Counted from the stretch's first letter, positions 9,336 through 18,199 are shown. The stretch: 35,891 nt of DNA from Stentor coeruleus (GCA_001970955.1 MPUH01000766.1:1-35891), one strand, 5' to 3'. Program-made: numbers and translations. Notes: generated by a model not told the origin, from the sequence alone.

Positions 9336-9476
9336 TTAAGCTATTTTTTTTTCTTCAGTTCTAAAACGTGCATGAGTATTTTTCATGCGGACTTGTAATT
9401 TTTTTGCTTTTTCTACAAGTTTTTTTTCTACTTTTAGCATTTTAGTTAGGGGCAAGTTCAGAAAAAATAGACTTGA
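9336..9476 (-). pseudogene. Short Lys-rich coding relic or micro-ORF, minus strand
   Basis: Immediately 3' of the dynactin gene and convergent with it, an ATG at 9438-9440 (minus) opens a 34-codon frame ending in TAA at 9336-9338: MLKVEKKLVEKAKKLQVRMK and so on. The frame is open 12 codons further upstream, to a TAA. A second open run in another frame, 9484 to about 9600 (minus), includes VIGYGTFRVIRYFLPNG. Together they look like pieces of a decayed gene with frameshifts. I cannot name it; it could also be chance in AT-rich DNA. Confidence 0.3.
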
Positions 9477-9699
9477 TTATTGATTAGAAGGACTTCAAGG
9501 TATTTGTCATTTTGATGAAGAATTTAAAAAATCCATTAGGAAGAAAATAACGAATTACACGAAAAGTACCGTAGCCAATTACAGGAAAATACTTTTTTCT
9601 CTTAATTTTACTTTTTATACTATGTGGTTATCTCCAGCTAGGTTTAACTCTTTTGAATTAGTTACTTTAGAACCTTATGAATGTTTTCTTGTGCTTTTT

Positions 9700-10087
9700 T
9701 ACTTTTTTTTAGATGATAGAGAAGAGCTACTATTTATTTTTCTGGACTAAAAAAAGTAATAAGGCTACTAAATAATACCCAAATAATTTATTATCAGATA
9801 TCAGTCCATTAAACTCTTCTAATCTACCATTAGGAAGATGTATTACTATTGACTTATTGAATAATAAGTAAATGACAAATTGGAAAAAATTACAAAGAAT
9901 TTATTAATTGAATTTTAGTTTTATAATCAAAATGATAATGAAATTCATAAGAATGAATATGAAGAAATATGTATCGCTTAAAGATTACTTTTTTATGAAT
10001 TATTTTAAAGATCTTGATATTAATCCTAGTAATGCTTATGAGATTTATCGGAAAGAAATATCAGAGTCAAATGATCACAATGAGTAA
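9700..10087 (+). pseudogene. Decayed paralog of the unknown gene at 10943-11698
   Basis: Two segments match the intact neighbour. Around 9800-9910 one frame reads SSNLPLGRCITIDLLNN, a stop, then MTNWKKLQRIY, matching ISNGRIPLRTCISINLTNN...NIWNRLEKLYRLNPN of the neighbour. After a frame change, 9932-10087 gives an open 51-codon stretch with SLKDYFFMNYFKDLDINPSN, matching RLKNYFSTNYFKDLDIQTNQ. At least three stops and a frameshift lie between, so this copy cannot make the full protein. Order and spacing are the same as in the intact gene, which shows tandem duplication followed by decay. Confidence 0.75.
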
Positions 10088-10942
10088 ATTAATTAAAGAA
10101 AGTAATATAACTTATAATTATCTAAATATTCATTTTCATATTCAAATAAGATTAGAAAATGGATATAAAATTTATTATATACAATATCTTAGTTGATGTT
10201 TAATTATATAGTACAATTTATCCAATTAAAAAAATCAATCAAAATCTATTTCATATGAAAGAATACAAAAAAAAAATATATATGCTTAAATTCTATAATT
10301 TTTATATTATCAGATTTTTATCTAGCGTATTGTTTTTTTCTTACTTTTCTAGAGATTTATTGCATATATTTCCCTGATCTTGAGCATTATATCACTACAT
10401 CATTTTTCATTAGAAATCAACATGGCATTTATTTACAAAAGCTTACAAAATTTGTAATTTCATAGAATTTTAAAAAAATTCTTCCCAACAACGATTTTCC
10501 TTAACTTGCAAATCAAGCTGTGTATTATTAGCAATACTCTAGCATCATCTTTAATATTTTCCAATTTCTCACAATAAAACTTGAGTTTCTCAATGAAATA
10601 ACCCCTATTATAAAACTCTTCAAAAACCTTTAATTAATTCCTTCATCCAATAGATTTATTTATAACTTTTATCTTACTTCAATCATCCTAAATCTAAAAT
10701 ATTAACCCATTTTATTTCTTTCCAAAGTTTAAAGTCCATTTTTTTCTCAAATTAAAACACAGTCATTATTATATTAAAAATCAAGTCTAACAAACTATTC
10801 AAAATTTACACAGCATTGTCTACTCCTTTTCTATTATTCTCTAAACTTATATTCTATCATAATAATAATACAAATCATAACAATATTATATCCAGAATCA
10901 ACTTTTAATGATAATTTTTTTTCTAATTATAATAGTTATTAC
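10088..10942. other. Intergenic, no supported gene
   Basis: About 850 bp, very AT-rich. The last 250 bp before the next start are A/T/C-rich and G-poor like other 5' flanks here. No repeat or RNA gene recognised. Confidence 0.45.
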
Positions 10943-11698
10943 ATGGAGTCCGGATACGAAATAAACAATTTTGCAGGAACAATGAATAAATTCCCTATAG
11001 ATAACAATTCAGAGGATAAAGATTCAAGTAGTTCCACATCATTAGTAATTAATCCATCAAAATTCACCTCATCCCTACCCAAAATCCCAGGAAGGATGAA
11101 AAATACTTTCACACTGATTTTAGAACAGTTTACCACAGACTTTTTATTAAAAAAGCCTAAAAAAGAGTTCTTTAATGTATACATCATAAGAGCTATTAAA
11201 AGAACTTTTAGATCAATATCAAATGGTAGAATACCTTTAAGAACATGTATTTCTATCAATTTAACAAACAATATTGAAATGAATATTTGGAATAGGTTAG
11301 AAAAACTTTATAGATTAAATCCAAATTTAATATCCCACAAAATGAAAACAGTAGTCTGGCCATTAGCTGGTAAACGTAAAACAGGAGATGAAGGTTATAA
11401 AAGCTTTAATAATGCTTTCTGTAAAGAATTCTTCAGTGAAGAAATTATGAGAAAAGCATTTAATCAAATTATTGAGTTGTTTTATTGTAATTTTTCACCT
11501 GCGCGATGTTGTAGCCGGTTTAATTTTTACTGTTGTAGTGGGACTCATATTGAAGAATGTGAGGATAAATGGCTGAGACTTAAGAATTACTTTTCAACGA
11601 ATTATTTTAAAGATCTGGATATTCAGACAAATCAAGATTACCAAATGAATAAGTTTGAAGGACTTTCACCTGATTTGAACTTTGATAGTTTCTTTTAG
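10943..11698 (+). CDS. Unknown-family protein with a decayed neighbouring paralog
   Basis: The product is 251 residues. Residues 1-50 are Ser/Asn/Asp-rich and look disordered. Residues about 50-235 look folded, with PLRTCISINLTNN, MKTVVWPLAGKRKTGDEGYKSFNNAF and a cysteine-bearing segment (ARCCSRF...YCCSG) before RLKNYFSTNYFKDLD. Five cysteines lie in about 14 residues, but the pattern fits no zinc finger I know. No signal peptide or membrane span. I do not recognise the family; the tandem, partly conserved relic at 9700-10087 shows that it is a duplicating gene family, and the segments kept in both (PL-R/G-R-CI-I-L-NN and YFKDLDI) are the likely core. Stop TAG. Confidence 0.7.
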   Translation: MESGYEINNFAGTMNKFPIDNNSEDKDSSSSTSLVINPSKFTSSLPKIPGRMKNTFTLILEQFTTDFLLKKPKKEFFNVYIIRAIKRTFRSISNGRIPLRTCISINLTNNIEMNIWNRLEKLYRLNPNLISHKMKTVVWPLAGKRKTGDEGYKSFNNAFCKEFFSEEIMRKAFNQIIELFYCNFSPARCCSRFNFYCCSGTHIEECEDKWLRLKNYFSTNYFKDLDIQTNQDYQMNKFEGLSPDLNFDSFF

Positions 11699-11928
11699 AT
11701 AAACTAAGGTTTAAGAATTATTTTAAAAATGGCAAATGTTTTGATTTTAGGATGTAGGAATAGTATTTATTAGTAATTAATTGTTTTATTGTATATGAAT
11801 TATTATTATGATGCAATTTGTGAAATATAAGAAGGATGATTTGTTACTTTAGAGGATTTTTTTATAATAAAATGATAGAAAATTATTGTATGTTATTAAT
11901 TGGATACTGTTAGAATTTTTTTTAGTTG

Positions 11929-12020
11929 TAATCTTTTTTTTTTAATTATATCATCAGATAATCTTTATAATCTATAAACATCAGATATAATATGAAAACC
12001 TTTTGCAATTTACATAACCA
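11929..12020 (+). repeat. Tail repeat, copy 1 (solo)
   Basis: A stretch of about 90 bp starting TAATC plus a T-run plus AATTATATC, then AGATAATC...ATCTATAAA...CAG and ending ATGAAAACCTTTTGCAAT...ACATAACCA. The same stretch ends the ATPase/nuclease unit at 35343-35425 in the same orientation, and its first two thirds end copy A at 15952-16020. Here no ATPase ORF lies to the left, so it is either a solo relic or the left boundary of the locus that includes the kinase pseudogene. Confidence 0.8.
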
Positions 12021-12067
12021 ATGCATAGAAATATATCAAACCTTATCTTATTTTATCAGCGTAATTA

Positions 12068-12835
12068 ATTACTTTTAAATTTTCAAAAATGCAGCAGTTT
12101 TGATCATTTGATTTGTTTTTCATTAATTCATTAAACTCATCACGTGCTGTCTGTTTGTTTAAAAATTCAGGAAATTTTTCTCTGGGTAGGAAACCTTATT
12201 TTAGATTTTTTGTTGTGATTTTTTCAATGCTGTTACAAGTTTTGACTCTTTTGTTTTTTGTATTTCTTTTTATATTTAGAGCTGCATTAAACTACTTTTT
12301 CAATTGATCCTAGATATCTCGTTCAAGCTCTTTTTCCCTGTTTAAAGCATTAACAGGGATACATTCCATAGAAAATACATTATAGATCAGAGAGTCTTGT
12401 TCTTTATTTGTTTTTTTTTTATCTGATATACTTATATTTATTATAAAAAAATAAGTCAAAATTTTATACAAAACTATCTCTATCTCTATCAACATTAACT
12501 TTTTGATTCAAAATTATTTTCCACTTCTTAAAACCTGTTATCCCTGGATCTGATTTCCAAGGCGATTCTCCTATTAATAAATATAATAACGAGTAGCATA
12601 AGGACTCGAGATCATCCCGACGACTTTGTTTGAATCCATATAGTTGTTTATAGATGCAAACATAACGCTACCTCTAAATCTAAAGTAGGCTTTAAAAGCT
12701 TTGTGTAGGCTTTTATCTTTATAAAAACTTCTATCCATAGTCAACAAGATATAAATGTGTTTTGTCGTTAGATAGTAAAAACTGAGATGGATGTCTCTGT
12801 GTATGAATATTAATAGTATATAATAATTTTTTAGG
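12068..12835 (-). pseudogene. CK1-like protein kinase pseudogene, antisense, frameshifted
   Basis: Read on the minus strand, kinase landmarks appear in the right order in changing frames. They are IHRDIH (catalytic loop, about 12797), QFLLSNDKTHLYLVDYG (the DFG equivalent, about 12735-12775), RFRGSVMFASINNYMDSN (CK1 activation segment, compare ...ARYASINAHLG), then QSRRDDLESLCYSLLYLLIG and ESPWKSDP (about 12540-12625), a CK1 signature. A further open run, LPREKFPEFLNKQTARDEF, lies near 12130-12190. At least three frameshifts and several stops separate them. The mutations rule out a working CK1 as read; 15-nt introns do not repair it (the one GT-AG 15-mer present would remove the DYG motif). 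It lies head-to-head with the ATPase/nuclease ORF. Confidence 0.82.
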
Positions 12836-12898
12836 TATAATCATTGTTTATATCTAATTTTATATGATACTATATCTGTTTACTATATCAGAGTTATG

Positions 12899-13190
12899 CA
12901 TAAGCTTAATATTAATCCTCGTATTCCTCTTCTTAGACACAAACTCTTCATCATCATTTTTTATATGAAGAAAAGTTTTTTCCCTTCATTCACAACAAAG
13001 CTTTTAATATTATTAAACCAATCAAGATGCAAAAACCATTCAAAATTAAAATGATTTTTTTGTAAAGGTGTTGAAGGTTTTGGCCTTACAATCAATGTAA
13101 ACTTTACCAAACCCACCAAGGGTTCCTGTAAGAGCGTTTTTTTGGAAAGTTTTGGCCGGATAAGTGAGGTAAACTTTAATTAGTTAAGAG
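12899..13190 (-). other. Antisense coding-like block conserved in both large element copies
   Basis: Homologous to 32513-32815. In copy B the minus strand is open for about 65 codons (...VVRPKPSTPLQKNHFNFEWF...WFNNIKSFVVNEGEKTFLHIKNDD). In copy A the same frame is kept with one 1-bp loss near 12975. Another frame in copy A shows a glycine-rich-loop-like GTLGGFGKVY. The distance from this to the HRD of the adjacent kinase pseudogene (about 105 codons) is that expected between the G-loop and the HRD of CK1, so this may be its N-lobe. Which frame was coding is uncertain. Confidence 0.5.
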
Positions 13191-13222
13191 AGGTGAAAAA
13201 TATAATATAATGTTTAATGCTC

Positions 13223-13470
13223 ATTGGAAAAATTAAACTCTTTACCTCAACGGCAAACTTCAGACAATTTACTCATATAAACAGTGGCCTATTCTTACTG
13301 GAAAAAGTAAACTATTGATGTTAACGGCACATTTCAGAGACTTTACCACTTTAAACAGTGACCTTTTTGTCGATAAATCCATGCTTATTGTTGTTGATAC
13401 ATTTCAGGACATGGCCACTTTGAACAGCATTTTTGTCGATAAATCCATGCTCATAAAAGAAATACTTGAT
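13223..13470 (+). repeat. Staggered tandem duplications at the 5' end of copy A ORF
   Basis: TTGGAAAAA-TAAACT...ACGGCA-A-TTCAGA...ACTTTA/CTCATATAAACAGTGGCCT recurs at a spacing of about 74 bp (13223, 13297), and ATTTCAG(A)GAC...TTTTGTCGATAAATCCATGCT recurs at about 70 bp (13331, 13401). Copy B has a single copy of each. The duplications explain the doubled FVDKSMLI in the protein. Confidence 0.75.
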
Positions 13471-15288
13471 ACAAGATGCAAAGTTTTTTTAATTACTCGT
13501 CCACACAGATGGGGAAAATCATTAAATCTTAATATGCTGGAGACTTTTTTCCAGGCCGATGTTAATCAGGAGACTGGAGTTGTTAATTTTGAGAAACAAA
13601 GTAAGAAGCATCTATTTGAAAATCTTCTAATTGCTAAAGAAAATATAGATTTCGGCTTACTCACAGGAGAGTATGTCGGTAAAAAAATAATCGATTTGCA
13701 AGGAAAATATCCTGTGATCAAATTGACAATAACAGGAGACCAAATTATAACATCCGAAGAAAAACTAGTTCAAATTTTTGCAATGTCTCTTAAACTTGCA
13801 TTTAAAAAGCACCAGTATATTTTAAACTCTAACAAGAAAATGTTTTTGGCTAGCGAATGCGAACTTATGAGTAAGTATTTATATGATTATGATAAAATTA
13901 CAATTGATGATATAGGATTATCGCTGAGATATTTAATAGAAGCACTATATGAGCACTACAACACTAAAGTAGTGCTATTAATTGATGAGTATGATAAAAT
14001 ACTTACTGATCTGGTTTCAAAAAAATCTCCTTATTTCGAAGATGCGGTAGAAATTTTGAGAAATATAATCTCTCCTATAAAAAATAATGAAAAGCTTTTA
14101 TTTACAGTATTTTCTGGGATCACAAGATTGGAGAAAGCAAACATTTTTTCAGGTCTCAATCAGCTTTACCACGATTCTGTTGCTGATTCCATTTTCAGTA
14201 AATCCTTTGGGTTTACAGAAACTGAGATTGATGTTCTGTTAGAAAAGCTTATTGAATTAAAGCCGAAACTTTCAGCTAAAAAAATAAAAAATTCAATAAC
14301 AAAATGGTATAATGGGTATAAAATAGGAAATCAAACAATTTACAATCCATGGTCAATAATGAATTGTTTTCATAAGATAAGCATAAATTTACCTGACCCT
14401 TACAAGCAACACTGGATTGAAACAGACTCGACTAAACTCATAGAGGAAGCAATAATTAATGTCCCTACTACTGATAAGATTGAAGAATTAATAAAATATG
14501 GAGAAACAGAAGTTGATTATAAAGCACCTTTTACATTTGAAGACATTAAAACTAATGAAAAATCGCTGATTTTATTATTACTTCATTCAGGCTATACTAC
14601 AATATCTAAAAATGGTTTTTGCAGGATTCCTAATTATGAAGTACAATCATACTTTTTTTATAATTTTGTAACTACATGGCTTGAAAGACGTATTCCACAA
14701 TCAAGCATACCTTTGATTTTGATTAACTTTGAGGATACAAAAAAATATGTTGATGAATTTCTTGATAGACTTGTTTATGGAAAATATCCTGAATCTTATT
14801 TTCAAACTTTGGTGGCTATTCCATTTTCTTTTAAAAGTATTACGCAATCTAAATACAGAATTCATGTTGCAAAACAAACTGAAGCAAATACAAAAATTGA
14901 TATTTTATTGACTCCAAAAAAGGGAGATTCTAAGTCAGTGTTTCTTTTAGAGTTAAAAATAGTTGATACTCCAGAAAACATGACAATAGAAATGAATCAA
15001 ATTTTATTTCAAGTTTTCAATAAAAAATATGCTGAGAATGTGCTTAAAAATGCAGAACTGCCAGAAAATAAACATTGGGAGAACTTTTGTATTCGAATCA
15101 TAGTATTTTCACGAAATTATTCAGAGAGTAAATGGACAGTAGATATCAGCGAGTTAGTATTCAGCAAAGAAAAGCTTCAAATAACATGCAAAACTTTTGA
15201 AGAAACGAAAAACGAAGCAAAAGAATCGATAATTGATCATTTACTTACTTCTGCAGATTCAAATTCAGAATACCCAAGTATCACTTAG
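13315..15288 (+). CDS. AAA-ATPase_like / PD-(D/E)XK nuclease fusion protein, intact copy A
   Basis: The product is 657 residues. The N-terminal P-loop domain (Pfam AAA-ATPase_like type) has the VDKSMLIKEIL entry motif, Walker A RPHRWGKS (62-69, K68) and Walker B VVLLIDEYDK (D224-E225). The C-terminal nuclease domain (PDDEXK_9 type) has ESYFQTL, then IDILL (D529) and FLLELK (E546, K548), followed by a QVFNKKYA helix, so all catalytic residues are kept. Such fusions are common in bacteria and occur as repetitive or effector-related genes in some eukaryotes; function here is unknown. The N-terminus looks damaged: the first 45 codons contain a near-tandem duplication (FVDKSMLI occurs twice), and an upstream ATG at 13211 is in a different frame because of a 2-bp loss compared with copy B. 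Base composition resembles the neighbours. Stop TAG. Confidence 0.85.
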   Translation: MMLTAHFRDFTTLNSDLFVDKSMLIVVDTFQDMATLNSIFVDKSMLIKEILDTRCKVFLITRPHRWGKSLNLNMLETFFQADVNQETGVVNFEKQSKKHLFENLLIAKENIDFGLLTGEYVGKKIIDLQGKYPVIKLTITGDQIITSEEKLVQIFAMSLKLAFKKHQYILNSNKKMFLASECELMSKYLYDYDKITIDDIGLSLRYLIEALYEHYNTKVVLLIDEYDKILTDLVSKKSPYFEDAVEILRNIISPIKNNEKLLFTVFSGITRLEKANIFSGLNQLYHDSVADSIFSKSFGFTETEIDVLLEKLIELKPKLSAKKIKNSITKWYNGYKIGNQTIYNPWSIMNCFHKISINLPDPYKQHWIETDSTKLIEEAIINVPTTDKIEELIKYGETEVDYKAPFTFEDIKTNEKSLILLLLHSGYTTISKNGFCRIPNYEVQSYFFYNFVTTWLERRIPQSSIPLILINFEDTKKYVDEFLDRLVYGKYPESYFQTLVAIPFSFKSITQSKYRIHVAKQTEANTKIDILLTPKKGDSKSVFLLELKIVDTPENMTIEMNQILFQVFNKKYAENVLKNAELPENKHWENFCIRIIVFSRNYSESKWTVDISELVFSKEKLQITCKTFEETKNEAKESIIDHLLTSADSNSEYPSIT

Positions 15289-15553
15289 TAATTAGATTTA
15301 TTAATCAAATTTTTTCGCAATAGTTATAAAAAATTTATATTAATGTTTACCACTCCATTTAATTGTATACTGATTATAAATTTGACTTTATAAACAAAAT
15401 TTTATTATTCTAAAATATTCTTAAACATATCAAAGAAATCTCGCATTATAGAGATCTTAAGATCTAATTTTATTCGATAAATCAATTAATTGGAATGTCT
15501 AAATTTTGAATAATTTATTTTGGACAACATTTTTTTTAGTAATCAATTCTTAA

Positions 15554-15755
15554 CTTAATAAATATTTTTTAATTAGATGATTCTATACTTAGACATTAAT
15601 CTTCACCATCTTTTTTTTTATCAATAAAAGTTTGAACCTAAGCAAAGGCTCCAAAGCTATTAACAAAAATGATTCAAATAGGCTACAAGCAACTCTCAGA
15701 AAAAACAATAGAAAAACTGAATCAGACTTTGGAATTCGCTTAATAAATATTTTTT
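15554..15755 (+). repeat. 185-bp extra segment bounded by 17-bp direct repeats
   Basis: CTTAATAAATATTTTTT occurs at 15554-15570 and again at 15739-15755, exact in both. Copy B lacks the intervening 185 bp. Inside is an open 33-codon plus-strand run (MIQIGYKQLSEKTIEKL...) ending in TAA, of unknown origin. An insertion that duplicated its target, or a deletion by recombination between the repeats in copy B, would both give this pattern. Confidence 0.65.
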
Positions 15756-15864
15756 ACTATAAAAATATTTTATTTCGATTATCAAATCATGGCTTTTGAT
15801 AATAATATGAGCTTTTCCTAATAGTGTACTTATAATAAATAAATATTACTCAAGTTTATTGGAC
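15738..15864 (+). repeat. Segment inverted relative to copy B; contains a 9-bp-stem hairpin
   Basis: This stretch matches the reverse complement of 35151-35258 while the sequences on either side match in direct orientation. It contains a stem-loop, ATTATCAAA-loop-TTTGATAAT, at 15778-15803. Confidence 0.8.
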
Positions 15865-15951
15865 AAAGGATGTTGATATAAAAATATAGTTCATTCAAGT
15901 AGATCTCTTTTTCATTAGTTAATAATATAGTAATCGAAATAACAGCAGGGA

Positions 15952-16020
15952 TAATCTTTTTTTTTTAATTATATCATCCCTATTTAGATAATCTTTATAA
16001 TCTATAAGCATTCAGTTATA
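15952..16020 (+). repeat. Tail repeat, copy 2
   Basis: Same beginning as the repeats at 11929 and 35343 (TAATC, T-run, AATTATATCAT), with an 8-bp extra piece (CCCTATTT) and loss of the ATGAAAACCTTTTGC end. It closes copy A. Confidence 0.75.
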
Positions 16021-16331
16021 CTCCAGAATAAAATGCCATTTATAATTATCCCTTCTCAAAAGTTTCACATAGTATCAGAAATTCACAAGTACTCTTATAA
16101 TTCGCATATATTATTTATATATAAAAATACTCATAGAAGATATTATTGTTAAAAATAAATTTATTTTCCTTCACACAACCAAAATAAAAAACCCTTCCTA
16201 ACACATTAAAACTTCACTACCTATCTTCAGCAAATCCTCTCACCCCAACAACATCATCTCATTATTTTTATCCTATTAATTTCACAACTATACCAAAAAA
16301 ATCTAAATATTCCAAATCTAATAAACATAAA

Positions 16332-17444
16332 ATGGGTTGTTGTCAAAGCGAACTGAAATGCGACAAGAATAATCTAATTCAAAACTTCAAAGAATCAATC
16401 GAAAAGAACAGTCTGAAATCCCTAGCAAAGCTAATCCAAAGCACTGAATATCAAGAAAACAAAGAAAAAATCCTCAGCCAGCTCGATAATATTCTCTGCT
16501 CAGTTCGAGGCCTGAAACTAAACGCCTTAGGCTATGCTCTTTTCCTAGGCCGTAATGAGATTTTTCAGCATCTCCATAAAGCTGGTTCAAGTCTTTCTCT
16601 AACAGAAAATCTTCTCCACAGTCAAGGTATTGATCTTATAATTCTCATATGTTCAAAAGGTTATTCAGACATTCTTAGTTACTATTTGCCTATATACGTG
16701 CAAAATCATATAAACGATAAGCCTCATGATAAGACTTTTACTATAGATTTTAATTTAGACACTGGGACTAAACCTGCAGCCAGAACAACATATACTGCAG
16801 TACAAATGGCTGTACAATATGGGCATATAAGTATTGTTACTATAATAAATGAATATTTTAGAAATTCTTCAAATATACCTTTTGAAGTTGACTTAGAACA
16901 ACAAGATGAAAGTACTGGGGAAAATGCAGCTCTTATAGCTTGTAGACATGGAAATTATCCAATGGTCAAGTTTTTACATCAAAAATGTGGGGCTAATTTC
17001 ATGATAAGGAATAAAGTTGGTGAATCAGCTATACAGATTGCCACTGCTGGTAGTCGACTTCATCCTCATTTGCAGTATTTGCAAATAATTGTGTATTTAG
17101 TTGATATTGCTGGGATTGATATTAAATACAACTATGAGGAAACTTTGTTGCTTGCGGAAGATAAGGAAATTATCGAATTTATTGAGAAAAAACTCAAACT
17201 TTTAGGAATCAATGCGAAAAAAATTGAGGTTGAGAAAGCTGTTAGTGAACCTGGGAGGAATATAGAAGATGGGCATGTTGAACAAGGGGAACATGCTGAG
17301 CATATTGAGTCAAGGAGATTCAATTTTATGACTATGTATGCAGTAAGCTGTGGGGATAAAGATGACAGCTTGGTTAGTTCGATTTCTGATAATCATTCCA
17401 TGAATAGTCTTTTTGGTAGTACTTTGTCTGAGTTCCATAAATAG
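16332..17444 (+). CDS. Ankyrin-repeat protein with N-terminal MGCC acylation signal
   Basis: The product is 370 residues. The start MGCCQS fits N-myristoylation at Gly2 with palmitoylation of Cys3/Cys4, so membrane anchoring is likely. Ankyrin-like helices are visible at about 65-90 (NALGYALFLGRNEIFQHLHKAG), 155-178 (TAVQMAVQYGHISIVTIINEYF), 195-225 (TGENAALIACRHGNYPMVKFLH) and 225-265. The C-terminal 80 residues are charged and probably disordered. No enzymatic domain is seen; a scaffold or adaptor role is inferred. The 130 bp upstream are C/A-rich and G-poor. A decayed relative may lie at 18200-18520. Stop TAG; B9D2 follows on the same strand after 78 bp. Confidence 0.82.
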   Translation: MGCCQSELKCDKNNLIQNFKESIEKNSLKSLAKLIQSTEYQENKEKILSQLDNILCSVRGLKLNALGYALFLGRNEIFQHLHKAGSSLSLTENLLHSQGIDLIILICSKGYSDILSYYLPIYVQNHINDKPHDKTFTIDFNLDTGTKPAARTTYTAVQMAVQYGHISIVTIINEYFRNSSNIPFEVDLEQQDESTGENAALIACRHGNYPMVKFLHQKCGANFMIRNKVGESAIQIATAGSRLHPHLQYLQIIVYLVDIAGIDIKYNYEETLLLAEDKEIIEFIEKKLKLLGINAKKIEVEKAVSEPGRNIEDGHVEQGEHAEHIESRRFNFMTMYAVSCGDKDDSLVSSISDNHSMNSLFGSTLSEFHK

Positions 17445-17522
17445 TTATTTTTAATATTATTATAAGCAAATATGATTATTTTTGAAAACACTTTGGGAAA
17501 CATTAAAATTTTAATATAAATA

Positions 17523-18119
17523 ATGATAGAAAGTATTAGGGAAATCGATAAACTTCCTGGAGACTATAAGACAGAAATTCATTATATAGGACAAATTCTT
17601 GAAGGTCGAGGATTTGACACAGATATAGGTCTTCAGTGTGAAGTACAATTAGAATATGGAGAAAGTTGGATGGAACTACCTCAAAAATCAGACACACCAA
17701 TGCAAACCCAAACTAGTTACCCAGGCAAAGATGAAATATTCGTCTGGTGTCATCCAGTTGACCTGCATTTTGCCACAGATTCCATCTTTGGTTCACCTAA
17801 ACTTTTAATCCGAGTTTGGCGGCTTGATGATCTTGGACGTATTGACCTATTTTCATATGGAGTTTGCAGCCTTCCTTGTACAACTGGATATTTTATGCTA
17901 AACTGCCCTACTTGGCGGCCAATAGGAAATTGGCGAGATGAAGCTATGTCATTTTTTGTCGGAGGTCCACCCAAACTAACAAATGAAGATGCCCTCAACA
18001 AAAACCTCGACCTTCGCAAAAAAGTTAAAACTGTGTCAAGTGGCTCTGTCTATATCGAACTCGAGGTTTTATTAAAGAACTTCGAAAAGCATTGGACTAT
18101 AAGTAAACCACTATCTTAA
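17523..18119 (+). CDS. B9D2: B9 domain-containing protein 2, ciliary transition zone
   Basis: The product is 198 residues; human B9D2 is 175. The B9/C2-like domain spans about 19-185. Conserved blocks follow human B9D2: IHYIGQILEGRGF, WCHPVDLHFATDSIFGSPKL, VWRLDDLGRIDLFSYGVC, CPTWRPIGNWRDEAMSFFVGGPP, then GSVYIELEVLLKNFEKHW. B9D2 works with MKS1 and B9D1 at the transition zone gating entry to the cilium. The first ATG gives an extra 18 residues (MIESIREIDKLPGDYKTE) compared with animals; a later start is not available before the conserved block, so this start is likely right. Stop TAA. Confidence 0.95.
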   Translation: MIESIREIDKLPGDYKTEIHYIGQILEGRGFDTDIGLQCEVQLEYGESWMELPQKSDTPMQTQTSYPGKDEIFVWCHPVDLHFATDSIFGSPKLLIRVWRLDDLGRIDLFSYGVCSLPCTTGYFMLNCPTWRPIGNWRDEAMSFFVGGPPKLTNEDALNKNLDLRKKVKTVSSGSVYIELEVLLKNFEKHWTISKPLS

Positions 18120-18199
18120 TTTGCTAATCTAAAAGCTAAATATGATCTTTTTAGTCTATAAAAATTATAAATGTCTGAAGATATGAAAATACTTTAAGA

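Larger units (their letters stand above)
12899..16020 (+). mobile_element. ATPase/nuclease repeat unit, copy A
   Basis: Boundaries come from comparison with copy B (32513-35425). Homology starts at CATAAGCTTAATATTAATCC and ends in the tail repeat. The order is the antisense block, a short AT spacer, the ATPase/nuclease ORF, an AT-rich 3' region and the tail repeat. No terminal inverted repeats, transposase motif other than the nuclease, or target-site duplication could be established. Calling it mobile is an inference from its dispersed multicopy state with shared non-coding flanks; segmental duplication is the alternative. Confidence 0.55.

Noticed and set aside
12735..12752. 15-nt GT...AG candidate intron in the kinase relic
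   Set aside because: It would remove the conserved VDYG (DFG-equivalent) motif, so the match to the intron pattern is chance.
13315..15288. Bacterial contamination as the source of the ATPase/nuclease ORF
   Set aside because: AT content and codon use resemble the neighbours, decayed copies lie on the same contig, and it sits between clear ciliate genes with 15-nt introns.
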